A DNA stretch of 43,334 bases. Origin: an uncultured Acidimicrobiales bacterium (lineage in GTDB: Bacteria > Actinomycetota > Acidimicrobiia > Acidimicrobiales > SHLQ01). A program made the position numbers and the translations under genes. The notes beneath the pieces are model-generated. The model was not told the DNA's origin. It worked only from the letters and a program-made list of their open reading frames with translations, and did not search any database. Shown piece by piece: positions 7,293 through 15,038 of the stretch (positions within the stretch are counted from its first letter, which is position 1; every line of letters starts with the position of its first letter). The stretch is taken from NCBI GenBank assembly GCA_938038785.1, contig CALHTB010000084.1:1-43334 (forward strand), in the 5' to 3' direction.

Positions 7293-8026
7293 TCGACGGG
7301 TGGAACGATCTCGAAGGTCTCACCAAAGTCGAACAGCTCGAGCTTCCAATCGCTCGTTGCGCCATCGAACACGGTCGAGAACTCCATCGAGGCCACCTCG
7401 CCGGTTACCGGGTCAAGCCACAGATCGAGGTCGACGTCTTGGTTTCGCACTAGCCCGGCGGTTACCGCTTGAATGCGTTCGGAGCCGGCCGTTGCGGTGA
7501 GGTGATAGCGGGTTGAACCGCCGCGGCTTTCTTCAGCCACGAACACCACGTCACGCAGCTCGGCGATCAACGGCTGCCAACCGCCCTTCGGGTCGAAGAA
7601 CTGACTCGGGTCGATATCGAAGCCCGGCGGCAGTGTTTCGAAGTTGCCCGTGACCGGATTCGAGAGCCACACCTCGTCGTCGATGGCCACAGCGCCAAGC
7701 TTGGTGTTGAGCGATTCGTTTACCGAAACCTGCAAGATTGCGTCGGCCGAACCGGGAACGATGAACCGACCCTCGAGCAGATCAAGGGCGATCACCGACG
7801 CCGGATCGATAAAGACCGGTGCACCAGTTCGTTCGAGAGTAAACCGCACGCTTTCAACCGCAGCCATCGCCTCGGAGCTCGTCAACTGCAACGCTGCAAC
7901 GTCGCCCGTGGCGAGCTTGTCCGCCGCGTCAGGCTCGGGGGTGGTATCGCCACCACTGCTACACGCGCCGAGCGCGAGCAATGCAACGAGCGAAATACCA
8001 AGGGTCAGCCAAAGCCGAAATTTCAT
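7289..8026 (-). CDS. LprG/LppX-like envelope lipoprotein
   Basis: This 245-residue protein has a lipoprotein signal: MKFRLWLTLGISLVALLALG, then A21 and C22 (lipobox LGAC), followed by a Ser/Gly/Thr-rich tether. The mature part resembles the LppX/LprAFG fold: an N-terminal 'SSEAMAAVESVRFTLERTG' helix-strand start, repeated beta strands, and the WLDPVTGEVASMEFSTVFDGATSDWKL region typical of the family. Known members bind lipids in a hydrophobic cavity and work with a P55 MFS transporter, whose homologue follows with a 4-base overlap. ATG 8026 is chosen because MKFRL begins a normal signal peptide; GTG 8035 is the alternative. It probably carries a lipid between membrane and outer envelope, though no mycomembrane is expected here. 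Confidence 0.8.
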   Translation of the reverse strand: MKFRLWLTLGISLVALLALGACSSGGDTTPEPDAADKLATGDVAALQLTSSEAMAAVESVRFTLERTGAPVFIDPASVIALDLLEGRFIVPGSADAILQVSVNESLNTKLGAVAIDDEVWLSNPVTGNFETLPPGFDIDPSQFFDPKGGWQPLIAELRDVVFVAEESRGGSTRYHLTATAGSERIQAVTAGLVRNQDVDLDLWLDPVTGEVASMEFSTVFDGATSDWKLELFDFGETFEIVPPVE

Positions 8027-8043
8027 GTTTGCCACGCTAGTGG

Positions 8044-9054
8044 CTATTGGATATCGGCCTCGATCACGACCTTGTTTCGGCCGCTCTCCTTCGCCTTCGC
8101 CAGCGCCGCGTCTGCGGCTTCGATGAGCGATTCGGTCTGGTCCGCTGGAGCTTCAGCGATACCGATCGACATCGTCACCCGTCCGGTCGGCTGCACTTCG
8201 CCACCCTCGAAGTCGGTCGACTCGACGGCCTTACGAATACGTTCGACGACGGCGTAGCCGTTCTCAACGGATGCTCCTGGAAGTAGTGCCACGAACTTGA
8301 CGCCGCTATAGCGATAGACAACATCGGTGCCACGCAAGTTGCTGGCGATCAGTTCTGCGATCGAGCGAAGAACCTCGTTGCCGGCCTGCTTACCGTGAGC
8401 TTCGTTGTAATAGCGGAAGTCGTCGATGTCGAACATCGCAAGAGACACCGGGATCTTCTCTTCACCCGATTCGGCGACAACATCGGCGAGGTCGGTGTCG
8501 AAACGGCGACGGTTGCCGACACCGGTCAAGCCGTCGAAATCGACCTTTGCGCCGCCGGATCGGGCCGCAGCGCGGGCCAGACGATCTTGTGGCTTCTTGG
8601 TCTGTCGATTGGCATACGACTCGGTGACGTACCGAGCGAGCGCACTAAGCGTCTCTTTGTGGCCGCCATCAGCGGCGATCAGCCCAACAACGGCACCGTC
8701 ATGCATGATCGGGTGAGCAACGATGCTCTTCTGCTTCACCATTGCGTGGGTACGACTCAGCCGAATCACGGTCTCGGACTCAATGGTGAGTGGCTTCCCG
8801 CTTCGAGCGTCGTGCTCGTCCAGAGAAATGAACGCACCCTCAGCGCCCAGCAATTCCTCCATTTGGAGGGCAGTTTCAGCACAGAGTGCGTCGACCGTGG
8901 GGGCTTTCAGGATGTTGTCTTTCGCAGCCCGCAACTGCGCTTCGGTCGGCTCGATTGCTGCGCTCCGCTTGCGCTTGTTCGATCCATAGACCATAACGAT
9001 GAGGCCGCAAACGATGGCGAGAACGCCGGCGACCAAGAAAATGGGCTCTATCAC
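8044..9054 (-). CDS. Membrane GAF-GGDEF protein with degenerate catalytic site
   Basis: 336 residues. One N-terminal membrane helix (about 4-24), a GAF-like region (about 50-150) and a GGDEF domain (about 170-335). The family motif DGLTGVGNRRRF is present (174-185), as is FDIDDF (208-213). The signature GG(D/E)EF is SGVKF at 250-254, and the usual N-D-x-x-G-H-x-x-G-D stretch is N-E-A-H-G-K-Q-A-G-N. The inhibitory-site RxxD is kept as R241-D244, exactly five residues before SGVKF. Diguanylate cyclase activity is therefore unlikely; a c-di-GMP or GTP sensor role is plausible. The GTG start lies close after a GAGAGA stretch. It sits between pmbA and the lipoprotein gene on the same strand. Confidence 0.85.
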   Translation of the reverse strand: MIEPIFLVAGVLAIVCGLIVMVYGSNKRKRSAAIEPTEAQLRAAKDNILKAPTVDALCAETALQMEELLGAEGAFISLDEHDARSGKPLTIESETVIRLSRTHAMVKQKSIVAHPIMHDGAVVGLIAADGGHKETLSALARYVTESYANRQTKKPQDRLARAAARSGGAKVDFDGLTGVGNRRRFDTDLADVVAESGEEKIPVSLAMFDIDDFRYYNEAHGKQAGNEVLRSIAELIASNLRGTDVVYRYSGVKFVALLPGASVENGYAVVERIRKAVESTDFEGGEVQPTGRVTMSIGIAEAPADQTESLIEAADAALAKAKESGRNKVVIEADIQ

Positions 9055-9117
9055 TCTCTCAATGTCGGCACACCAATGTTGGGACTAACGGGCCAAACGA
9101 CCCATCCACGAAACGAC

Positions 9118-10458
9118 CTAGGAGCCGCTCATAGTCACGTCGGCAATAACCAGGCTTACGCCCGCAGCCGACATCGGCAACCAGTCGACGTCGCTACCCA
9201 CAGCCTGAATATCGCCCAGCATCCGCTGCAAGGTCGACGCAATGGTGATTTCGCGAAGTGGCTCACCCAGGGCGCCGTTGCGAATCCGCAGGCCTTCAGC
9301 GCCGGTGGAGAAATCGCCACTGACCGGATTGACCCCCGAGTGGATTCCCGAGACGCCTTGGATCAACACGCCATTGTCGATTCCCGCAATGAGCTCGTTT
9401 TGGCTTTGCGTCCCCGGCTCGAGGAAGAGGGCGCGTGTTCCGACCCGCGGCACCGACGAGTAACTGCGCACCGCCGACCCGGTAGATGAGGTATCCATCC
9501 GACGGCCCGTGTAGGCGTTGTGAACAAACGAATTCAAACGCCCCTTCTCGACCAGCACGTTTCGTCGAGATGCCAGGCCCTCGCCGTCGGTCTCGCCAGC
9601 GGTGAACGCGTCGGTATTGGTTGGGTCGTCGATAAGCGTGAATAGCGGCGACGCGACGTCGTCGTTCATCCGGTCGGCGAACAGCGAGTAGCCCTTGAAG
9701 ACTGCATCGCCATCCATGGTTCCACCGAGGATCCCCAAGAACTGCGCGGTGACAAACGGGTCGAACACGATGGTGAGCCGTTCGCTCTCGGGTTGGGTCG
9801 CCCCGAGAAGCCGAGTGGCTCGATCAGCCGCGTCGCTGGCGGCCTTGCCAACGTCGAGGGCGTTTGGGTCGCGGCCCACGCTGAAGCCAAACCCGATCTG
9901 GGTATCGCCATCCTCTTCGGCCAACGCCGTGACGGTGACATACGAGCCCGATTCGCGGCTAGTTGACTCGATGCCCGCGGTCGACACGATGGCGCTCTCA
10001 CTGATCGAGTCGACATAGTCCGCAGATTCGATACCGGAAATTCGTGGGTCGCCCCCAAGGGTCTTCGCTTCGAGATCGATGGCCAGCGCGATCTTTGCAT
10101 CGGTGGCCATGGTGTCGACGCGCTCGTCAAAGAGGCCGAGAGCGGGAACGGCCACGCCGTCAGGTTCGGCCAGTCCGAGGAACTCATCGGGCGTGCCAAA
10201 GGCCGCGTTGTCACGGGCTTCGGCAAGGGTTTCGGCAAGCACGTCCTCGTCGAGTGAACCGGCATAGGCGAAGCCCTGCCGGTTGTCTCGCAAGACGCGG
10301 ACGCCAACACCTTGGGACTCACTTGCGGTGAATTGTTCGATTTCGCCGCCATACACACGGATCTCGGTGTCGCGCTCGTGAACAGCAACGACTTCGACGG
10401 CTTCATGGTCATCAGCCCAGCCAACGACCTTCTTGGCGATCGACAACAGGTCGGCCAT
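9118..10458 (-). CDS. pmbA: TldD/PmbA family protein, PmbA (TldE) type
   Basis: This 446-residue protein is the partner of the TldD metalloprotease. It lacks the HExxxH motif carried by TldD but has the family fold: an N-terminal substrate domain, then the FDPFVTAQFLGILGGTMDGDAVFKG region, and a C-terminal VSGIHSGVNPVSGDFSTGAEGLRIRNG motif. In E. coli the TldD-TldE heterodimer degrades unfolded peptides and matures microcin B17. Its ATG has GAAGGAGAG directly upstream. tldD lies 65 bp upstream on the same strand, so the two probably form one transcript. Confidence 0.92.
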   Translation of the reverse strand: MADLLSIAKKVVGWADDHEAVEVVAVHERDTEIRVYGGEIEQFTASESQGVGVRVLRDNRQGFAYAGSLDEDVLAETLAEARDNAAFGTPDEFLGLAEPDGVAVPALGLFDERVDTMATDAKIALAIDLEAKTLGGDPRISGIESADYVDSISESAIVSTAGIESTSRESGSYVTVTALAEEDGDTQIGFGFSVGRDPNALDVGKAASDAADRATRLLGATQPESERLTIVFDPFVTAQFLGILGGTMDGDAVFKGYSLFADRMNDDVASPLFTLIDDPTNTDAFTAGETDGEGLASRRNVLVEKGRLNSFVHNAYTGRRMDTSSTGSAVRSYSSVPRVGTRALFLEPGTQSQNELIAGIDNGVLIQGVSGIHSGVNPVSGDFSTGAEGLRIRNGALGEPLREITIASTLQRMLGDIQAVGSDVDWLPMSAAGVSLVIADVTMSGS

Positions 10459-10523
10459 GAACTCTCCTTCTTCGATACGTAGTGCCTCGGCTCCAGAATC
10501 TACGTGGGCGCCGAATCGTCGAG

Positions 10524-11915
10524 CTAGGCCGCGGTACCACCGACGGTCATGCTGGTTACTCGAAGCGTTGGGGTGCCATCGCCTACAGGCACGCCTTGGC
10601 CGTCCTTGCCGCAGGTGCCGGGGTGGCCCATGGCGAAGTCGTTGCCCAATGCATCAATGCGGTTGAGGACCTCGGGCCCGTTGCCGATGAGGTTGCCCTC
10701 GCGAATCGGGTCGGTGATCTTGCCATCTTCAATGAGGTAGGCCTCGGTCATTCCGAACACGAAGTCGCCGGTGGCGGTGTTGACCTGCCCGCCGCCGAGC
10801 TGGGCGACGTAGATGCCGTTTGGCGTGGAAGCGATGATGTCGGCGGGGTTGTCCTCGCCGCCGGTGATGTAGGTGTTGGTCATGCGGACCATCGGCAGAT
10901 GCTGGTAGCTCTGACGGCGGCCATTGCCCGAAGACGGACGGCCTTCCTTACGTGCCCGAATCTGGTCGTACATGTAGTCGGTGAGAATGCCGTCTTGGAT
11001 CAACACGTTGCGCTGGGCGGGACGCCCTTCGTCATCGATAGCGAAATTGCCCCACTCGGCCGACATCGTGCCGTCGTCGATGAGGGTGACGAGCGGGCTT
11101 GCGACCTGCTCGCCCATTCGCCCGGCAAAGACCGATGCCGACTTTGCTACGAGGTCGGCTTCGAGGCCGTGGCCACACGCTTCATGGAACAGCACGCCGC
11201 CACCGCCGGGGCCAACGACCACGGTCTGGGCGCCACTTGGGGCCGGACGGGCGCTGAGCTTGGTGATGGCGCGGTTTGCTGCAACGCGAGCCATCTCGGA
11301 CACGTCATGGTGATCAAAGGTTTCAAAGCCGACGGTGCGCCCGTGGCTCTCGCGGCCGGTTTGCATACCGGTGTCGCCAACGGCAACACAGTTGATCGAG
11401 AACAGGGTGCGGACTTGGTCGTCGCCAGCGAGAAGACCATCGGAGTTGGCAACCAAGATCTTGCGGCGGCTGTCGCCGTAGCGGGCGCTGACCTGCGAAA
11501 TTGCGTCGCCGGTGGATCGGGCAGCCTCGTCGGCGCGTTGGAGCAGTTCGACCTTGGTGGCCTTGGCAACGGTCTCGGGGAACGTCTCGACCTCGATGTC
11601 GCGGCTGGCGTGTTGACGTTCGAGGGTGACCTTACGAACTCCACCGCCACCACCGCGGGCCGCTGCGGCAGCTGCCTCGGCGGCCTTACGCAACCCGTCT
11701 TCGCTGAGGTCGGCGGTGTGAGCAAAGCCGGTGGTATCGCCCGAGACAACGCGGATTCCCGCACCTCGATCGCGGCCAGAGGTGAGCTCCTCGATCTTGC
11801 CATCATCGAGAAACGCTGATGAGTTGCGCTTGTCTTCAACGAAGACCTCGGCAAAATCGGCACCTCCAAGAAGCGCGGTATCGAGAGTGGAAGCTACGAG
11901 GGCGTCATCGAGCAC
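10524..11915 (-). CDS. tldD: Zinc metalloprotease TldD
   Basis: 463 residues from GTG 11915. The zinc-binding HEACGH motif is at 244-249 (VLFHEACGHGLEADL), with the downstream GNFAIDDEGRPAQRNVLIQDGILTDYM and C-terminal NPADIIASTPNGIYVAQLGGGQVNTATGDFVFG segments typical of TldD. It is the catalytic half of the TldD-PmbA peptidase, acting in the cytoplasm. The start is uncertain: TTG 11933 is in frame, but GTG 11915 has GAAAGG about 10 nt upstream and a TAACTA box at 11936-11941 would place the transcript start between them. First gene of a co-directional run reaching paaK. Confidence 0.92.
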   Translation of the reverse strand: MLDDALVASTLDTALLGGADFAEVFVEDKRNSSAFLDDGKIEELTSGRDRGAGIRVVSGDTTGFAHTADLSEDGLRKAAEAAAAAARGGGGGVRKVTLERQHASRDIEVETFPETVAKATKVELLQRADEAARSTGDAISQVSARYGDSRRKILVANSDGLLAGDDQVRTLFSINCVAVGDTGMQTGRESHGRTVGFETFDHHDVSEMARVAANRAITKLSARPAPSGAQTVVVGPGGGGVLFHEACGHGLEADLVAKSASVFAGRMGEQVASPLVTLIDDGTMSAEWGNFAIDDEGRPAQRNVLIQDGILTDYMYDQIRARKEGRPSSGNGRRQSYQHLPMVRMTNTYITGGEDNPADIIASTPNGIYVAQLGGGQVNTATGDFVFGMTEAYLIEDGKITDPIREGNLIGNGPEVLNRIDALGNDFAMGHPGTCGKDGQGVPVGDGTPTLRVTSMTVGGTAA

Positions 11916-12006
11916 GTTCGACCAACCTTTCAAGGTAGTTATCCAATGTATCGACCTACTTCGGTCTCGGTTGACAAAATGCCCGGAGTCGGGCCCTCCC
12001 GGGTTC

Positions 12007-12012
12007 TAGGCT
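12007..12012 (+). promoter_or_regulatory. -10 box of the FlK-like thioesterase gene (leaderless)
   Basis: TAGGCT lies 6 nt before the GTG at 12019 and no Shine-Dalgarno is present, so the transcript probably starts at the start codon. A consensus TTGACA at 11971 is too far upstream (30-nt gap) to be its -35 box. Confidence 0.5.
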
Positions 12013-12018
12013 GCGGCC

Positions 12019-12393
12019 GTGGCTATCGAACTTGGGCTTACTGGAACAGCAGAGATGACGGTTGGCGAAGACGACACCGCCACCTCCCACGGCACCGGCG
12101 ATGTGGCCGTGCTCAGCACCCCTCGCCTCCTCCAGCTCATGCAGAACGCCACGATGGATGCTCTCGACGGCCACCTCCCCGACGGGATGATGACCGCTGG
12201 GCTACGCATCAACCTCGATCACCTTCACGGCAGCGGGGTCGGAACCACCGTGACCTCTAAAGCCGTACTGACACGCCTCGAAGGTCGCCGCCTCGTCTTC
12301 GAAGTTGAAGCGCACGCAAACGACCGCCTCGTGGGCATCGGCCGCATCATCCGCGTCCAAATCGACAAAGAAAGCTTCCTCAGCAGTCTGTAA
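12019..12393 (+). CDS. FlK-like hotdog thioesterase
   Basis: This 124-residue single hotdog domain resembles fluoroacetyl-CoA thioesterase FlK. The family motif STPRLLQLMQNAT aligns with FlK ATP..IALMEYA: the active-site Thr is T34 and the His is H68 (NLDHLHG). The FlK glutamate position is Gln42, so catalysis may differ or depend on a water activated by another residue. The RLVFEVEAHAND strand is conserved. It probably hydrolyses a short acyl-CoA in the cytoplasm; the substrate cannot be told. Stand-alone gene, divergent from tldD, with its own leaderless-type promoter and two hairpins after the stop. Confidence 0.75.
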   Translation: MAIELGLTGTAEMTVGEDDTATSHGTGDVAVLSTPRLLQLMQNATMDALDGHLPDGMMTAGLRINLDHLHGSGVGTTVTSKAVLTRLEGRRLVFEVEAHANDRLVGIGRIIRVQIDKESFLSSL

Positions 12394-12407
12394 CTGCAAA
12401 CGCAGCA

Positions 12408-12420
12408 GCGACTCCGTCGC
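12408..12420 (+). terminator. Hairpin followed by GATTTT after the thioesterase gene
   Basis: GCGAC (12408-12412) pairs with GTCGC (12416-12420) around TCC, then GATTTTG follows 15 nt after the stop codon. A short terminator-like structure. Confidence 0.45.
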
Positions 12421-12450
12421 GATTTTGCTGCCTTCGCAGTTCCAGCTGTT

Positions 12451-12468
12451 CGCTCCCTTCGGGGAGCG
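12451..12468. terminator. UUCG-tetraloop hairpin in the convergent gap
   Basis: CGCTCCC-TTCG-GGGAGCG is a perfect 7-bp stem closed by a TTCG loop, very stable in RNA. It lies between convergent genes and may end transcripts from either side, although T runs are short. Confidence 0.55.
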
Positions 12469-12524
12469 TTCACTCGGCACGCAGCCTGGGCGCCGGAGGC
12501 GGTGTTCGCTCTGTTGTGCGGCAC

Positions 12525-12559
12525 CGGTACATCTTGGGGTCTGACCCCATCGTGTACCG
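12525..12559. repeat. GGGGTC-palindrome family, copy 1
   Basis: The core GGGGTCTGACCCC (12536-12548) is flanked by arms CGGTACA (12525-12531) and TGTACCG (12553-12559) that pair perfectly. It shares its core but not its arms with copies at 33136, 33232 and 41423. Confidence 0.75.
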
Positions 12560-12575
12560 CATCGCCCCGGGAAGC

Positions 12576-14939
12576 TCAGCCGTTTATGTGAAACAGTGCG
12601 ACGCCGTTTCGGCTTACGCGATCGGCGGTGGTCATTGCTCCGCCAACGATGAGGCCGTGCGGGGTGACGCGAACTGCGTCTAGACCTCGCACCGAGTCGA
12701 CGTCGGGGTCCCACGCAATGATCTCACCTGTGGTGGCGTCAACTGCGGTGACCTTCTCGTACGCCACGTGGGTATCGGGGTAGGTATCAGCATCGGGGGG
12801 CACGAAGCCTGGCACGTAGGTGCCCGAAGATTCGTAGTGTCCGCCCAAGATGACCATGTTGTGTTCGATGTCGACGTCGCACGCTTGGATGCCGCCATCG
12901 GTTGTTGGCCCCCACGGGGTTCCGTTGACCATCGCCGCAGCGCCGGTCTGCAGGTCGAACTTGCCGTGGTTGAACTGATTGGGGCGAGGTTGGATCTTTG
13001 AACGCTGCCCGAACCAGTTGCCTGGATCGACATTTGGATCGGCGGCGCCACCATCGTGGTCGTAGGCAGTCCAGGTCAGACCTGGCGTTGGCGAGATGAC
13101 CCACCAATCGCCGCACGCCAAGATCGAACCGTCTGGCATCAGCGCCACATCTTTGATCTGCGGGATTGGGTCGGTGCCCACATTGTTGTCGCCGATGCTC
13201 GGTGCGAAATCGGTGAGCGTCCCGGTGGCGAGGTCGAATGCTGCCAGCGAGTTGCGAGGCTGGCCGTCGATGGTTTGGAAGGAACCGCCGACGACGAGGG
13301 TGTTGTCGACCACTTTGAGGGCGAGGACAACTGCGAACGGATCGTCGTTGCCGAGGCCGATCGTGGCTTGCACGTTCGGGCGGAATTCGGCGTCGGTCGT
13401 GCCGGTGGCTCCGTCGCCAATTGCGATGCGAATGAGGCGGTTTGCCGGAGCGTCGTCGGCCAGGCGCACGCCTCCACCGACGTACAACCAGTTGTCGTGG
13501 GCGGTCAGCGCCGACACACTGCCGCGAATGTTGGGGCGCCAGGTGGGGTCGATGGCACCGGTTCTCGGATCGACGCGAATGAGCGAGACCGCGTTCTCGG
13601 CAAACTCCTCGGGACGGGCTTGGTCGCCAAACGCGCGCTCAGCAATGCGGAACTTTCCGCCGACGTAGAGCCACGTGCCGTCGTAGGCCAGTGCCCGAAC
13701 TCGTTCGTTCAGCACGGCGTTCCCCTGTGGCGTCATCGACGCGATCTCGATCGGGATGTCGAGGTTGGTGACGGTTCCGTTGGTGAGGTCGCAACCAAAC
13801 ACGCCCGCACGGGCGAGCCCGGGCTGATCGTCGTCGCCGTCGACCGGCGCGTTGAAGGCGGTATTGAACCGGCCCCCGAAGACGGCTGTTGGCGTGCCGT
13901 CGATATCGAATTGTTCAATCGCCCTGATCCACAACGCCGACAGGTTCGGCGGGTCGTTCGGGCCGCGCTCGACTATTTCGCCGTTGCGGGCAATGCGTGT
14001 CTCGTCGGCAGCCTCAGTGCGACACATCAACGCGCTTGTCGAAGGTCGGATCGGCGTGTCGTGGGCCTTGCATTCATCGCGCAATGCCCATTCAACAGCA
14101 CCGATAAACAGCGATATACCGTCGCCCGTGTACGACGCTTCGCTCGAGCCGTTCGACGGGAACGCAACCCGACATGCAACGGCCGTATCGCTCGAATCGA
14201 GATAGGCCCAGCCCAGCGAGTCGCCAGGCTCGAACGCCAACATCGCGGCACCGTCGGGGCCAGCGCCAACTACCGCGGCAGCGCCATCGCCGGCACCCCT
14301 GGCCGCTGGACCGCGGCCCACCGAGTACTCGCCGAAGGTAAACAGCCGCACACCCGGGCTGGTGTCGGCGGTGCGGCGGGCGTTGAGACGGTCGGTTATT
14401 GGGTGGCTTCGATCTACGGCGATCGACTGCACGCGTTGCAATGGAGTGGTGGCATCAGCGGCGGGTGTGGTGAGTCCAAGCGCGTTCCAGTTCGCGGGCT
14501 TCATTGCAATGATCGGAACGGCGGCCTTCAGGTAGAACGGCTGGAACTTCTGGCTTGTGGTCGAGGCGGTGATGATGACCAAGTCGGCGTCTTGGAGGTG
14601 TTCGGGTTCGACCTCGTCGTCATCGACGACCAAGAGGTCGGTGAAACCGCTGAGCACCGAAGCCAGCTGTAGTTCGACCCGATTCGCGCCCGTGAGAATG
14701 CTGAACACACCCTTGCCCGGCTGGGCCTTAAAGACGCCGTCGTCAAGATCCTCGACGACGAGAAGTACCTGCGGGCGGGGCTCGGGCTGGGGGTCTTGTT
14801 CTTCGTCGCCAGCGTCGCCATGGTCTTGGGCAGCAGCTGGTGCGGGTGCCATTGCGATAACCGCGGCCGACAGCGCAATGGTTGCTATCGCCAGGACCGC
14901 GAGGATGAACTTGTTCACGCCGCCCCACTGATTCGCCAC
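12576..14939 (-). CDS. Secreted beta-propeller protein (delta-60-like repeats)
   Basis: 787 residues. A signal peptide or anchor is visible at about 9-38 (NKFILAVLAIATIALSAAVI then AAAQ), followed by an acidic linker. Residues about 55-290 look like a Rossmann-type ThuA/GATase-like domain (VLLVVEDLDDGVF, DLLVVDDDEV, DLVIITAS). The rest holds repeated blade units of the form WLYVGGKF...N.VSLIRVDPRTGAID..WRPN, typical of delta-60 and related propellers. It probably acts outside the cell; ligand unknown. The GTG start at 14939 has TAGAGT 7 nt upstream and no ribosome site (leaderless type); GTG 14918 is an alternative. Divergent from dxs. Confidence 0.7.
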   Translation of the reverse strand: MANQWGGVNKFILAVLAIATIALSAAVIAMAPAPAAAQDHGDAGDEEQDPQPEPRPQVLLVVEDLDDGVFKAQPGKGVFSILTGANRVELQLASVLSGFTDLLVVDDDEVEPEHLQDADLVIITASTTSQKFQPFYLKAAVPIIAMKPANWNALGLTTPAADATTPLQRVQSIAVDRSHPITDRLNARRTADTSPGVRLFTFGEYSVGRGPAARGAGDGAAAVVGAGPDGAAMLAFEPGDSLGWAYLDSSDTAVACRVAFPSNGSSEASYTGDGISLFIGAVEWALRDECKAHDTPIRPSTSALMCRTEAADETRIARNGEIVERGPNDPPNLSALWIRAIEQFDIDGTPTAVFGGRFNTAFNAPVDGDDDQPGLARAGVFGCDLTNGTVTNLDIPIEIASMTPQGNAVLNERVRALAYDGTWLYVGGKFRIAERAFGDQARPEEFAENAVSLIRVDPRTGAIDPTWRPNIRGSVSALTAHDNWLYVGGGVRLADDAPANRLIRIAIGDGATGTTDAEFRPNVQATIGLGNDDPFAVVLALKVVDNTLVVGGSFQTIDGQPRNSLAAFDLATGTLTDFAPSIGDNNVGTDPIPQIKDVALMPDGSILACGDWWVISPTPGLTWTAYDHDGGAADPNVDPGNWFGQRSKIQPRPNQFNHGKFDLQTGAAAMVNGTPWGPTTDGGIQACDVDIEHNMVILGGHYESSGTYVPGFVPPDADTYPDTHVAYEKVTAVDATTGEIIAWDPDVDSVRGLDAVRVTPHGLIVGGAMTTADRVSRNGVALFHING

Positions 14940-14946
14940 AAGACGG

Positions 14947-14952
14947 ACTCTA
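14947..14952 (-). promoter_or_regulatory. -10 box of the beta-propeller gene (leaderless)
   Basis: On the minus strand TAGAGT lies 7 nt before the GTG at 14939, with no Shine-Dalgarno. Confidence 0.45.
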
Positions 14953-14972
14953 CCAACACGGAGCGCGCGATT

Positions 14973-15019
14973 GTTGCCTCGAACGAATGCACCACCACAT
15001 CGTTCTCGATCGAGGCAAC
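14973..15019. promoter_or_regulatory. 10-bp inverted repeat in the dxs promoter region
   Basis: GTTGCCTCGA (14973-14982) and TCGAGGCAAC (15010-15019) are perfect complements 27 bp apart, ending 5 bp before the putative -10 box of dxs. They could be two half-sites of an operator, or a hairpin if transcription starts further upstream. Confidence 0.5.
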
Positions 15020-15024
15020 TCCGA

Positions 15025-15030
15025 TAACGT
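15025..15030 (+). promoter_or_regulatory. -10 box of dxs
   Basis: TAACGT lies 8 nt before the dxs ATG. A weak GCAGG also lies just upstream of the ATG, so the leader is absent or very short. Confidence 0.4.
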
Positions 15031-15038
15031 GGCAGGCA

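Noticed and set aside
10482-11819. 445-codon plus-strand frame antisense to tldD
   Set aside because: Low-complexity Ala/Gly/Val/Asp translation from the complement of a strongly conserved gene.
11971-11976. Consensus TTGACA as -35 box for the thioesterase gene
   Set aside because: It lies 30 bp before the TAGGCT box, too far for one sigma-70-type promoter, and no -10 hexamer is found 16-18 bp after it.
13056-14672. 538-codon open frame on the plus strand antisense to the beta-propeller gene
   Set aside because: GC-rich shadow frame: it has Arg/Val/Gly/Ala-rich random-looking sequence, no domain, no start signal, and the minus-strand protein has clear repeats and a signal peptide.
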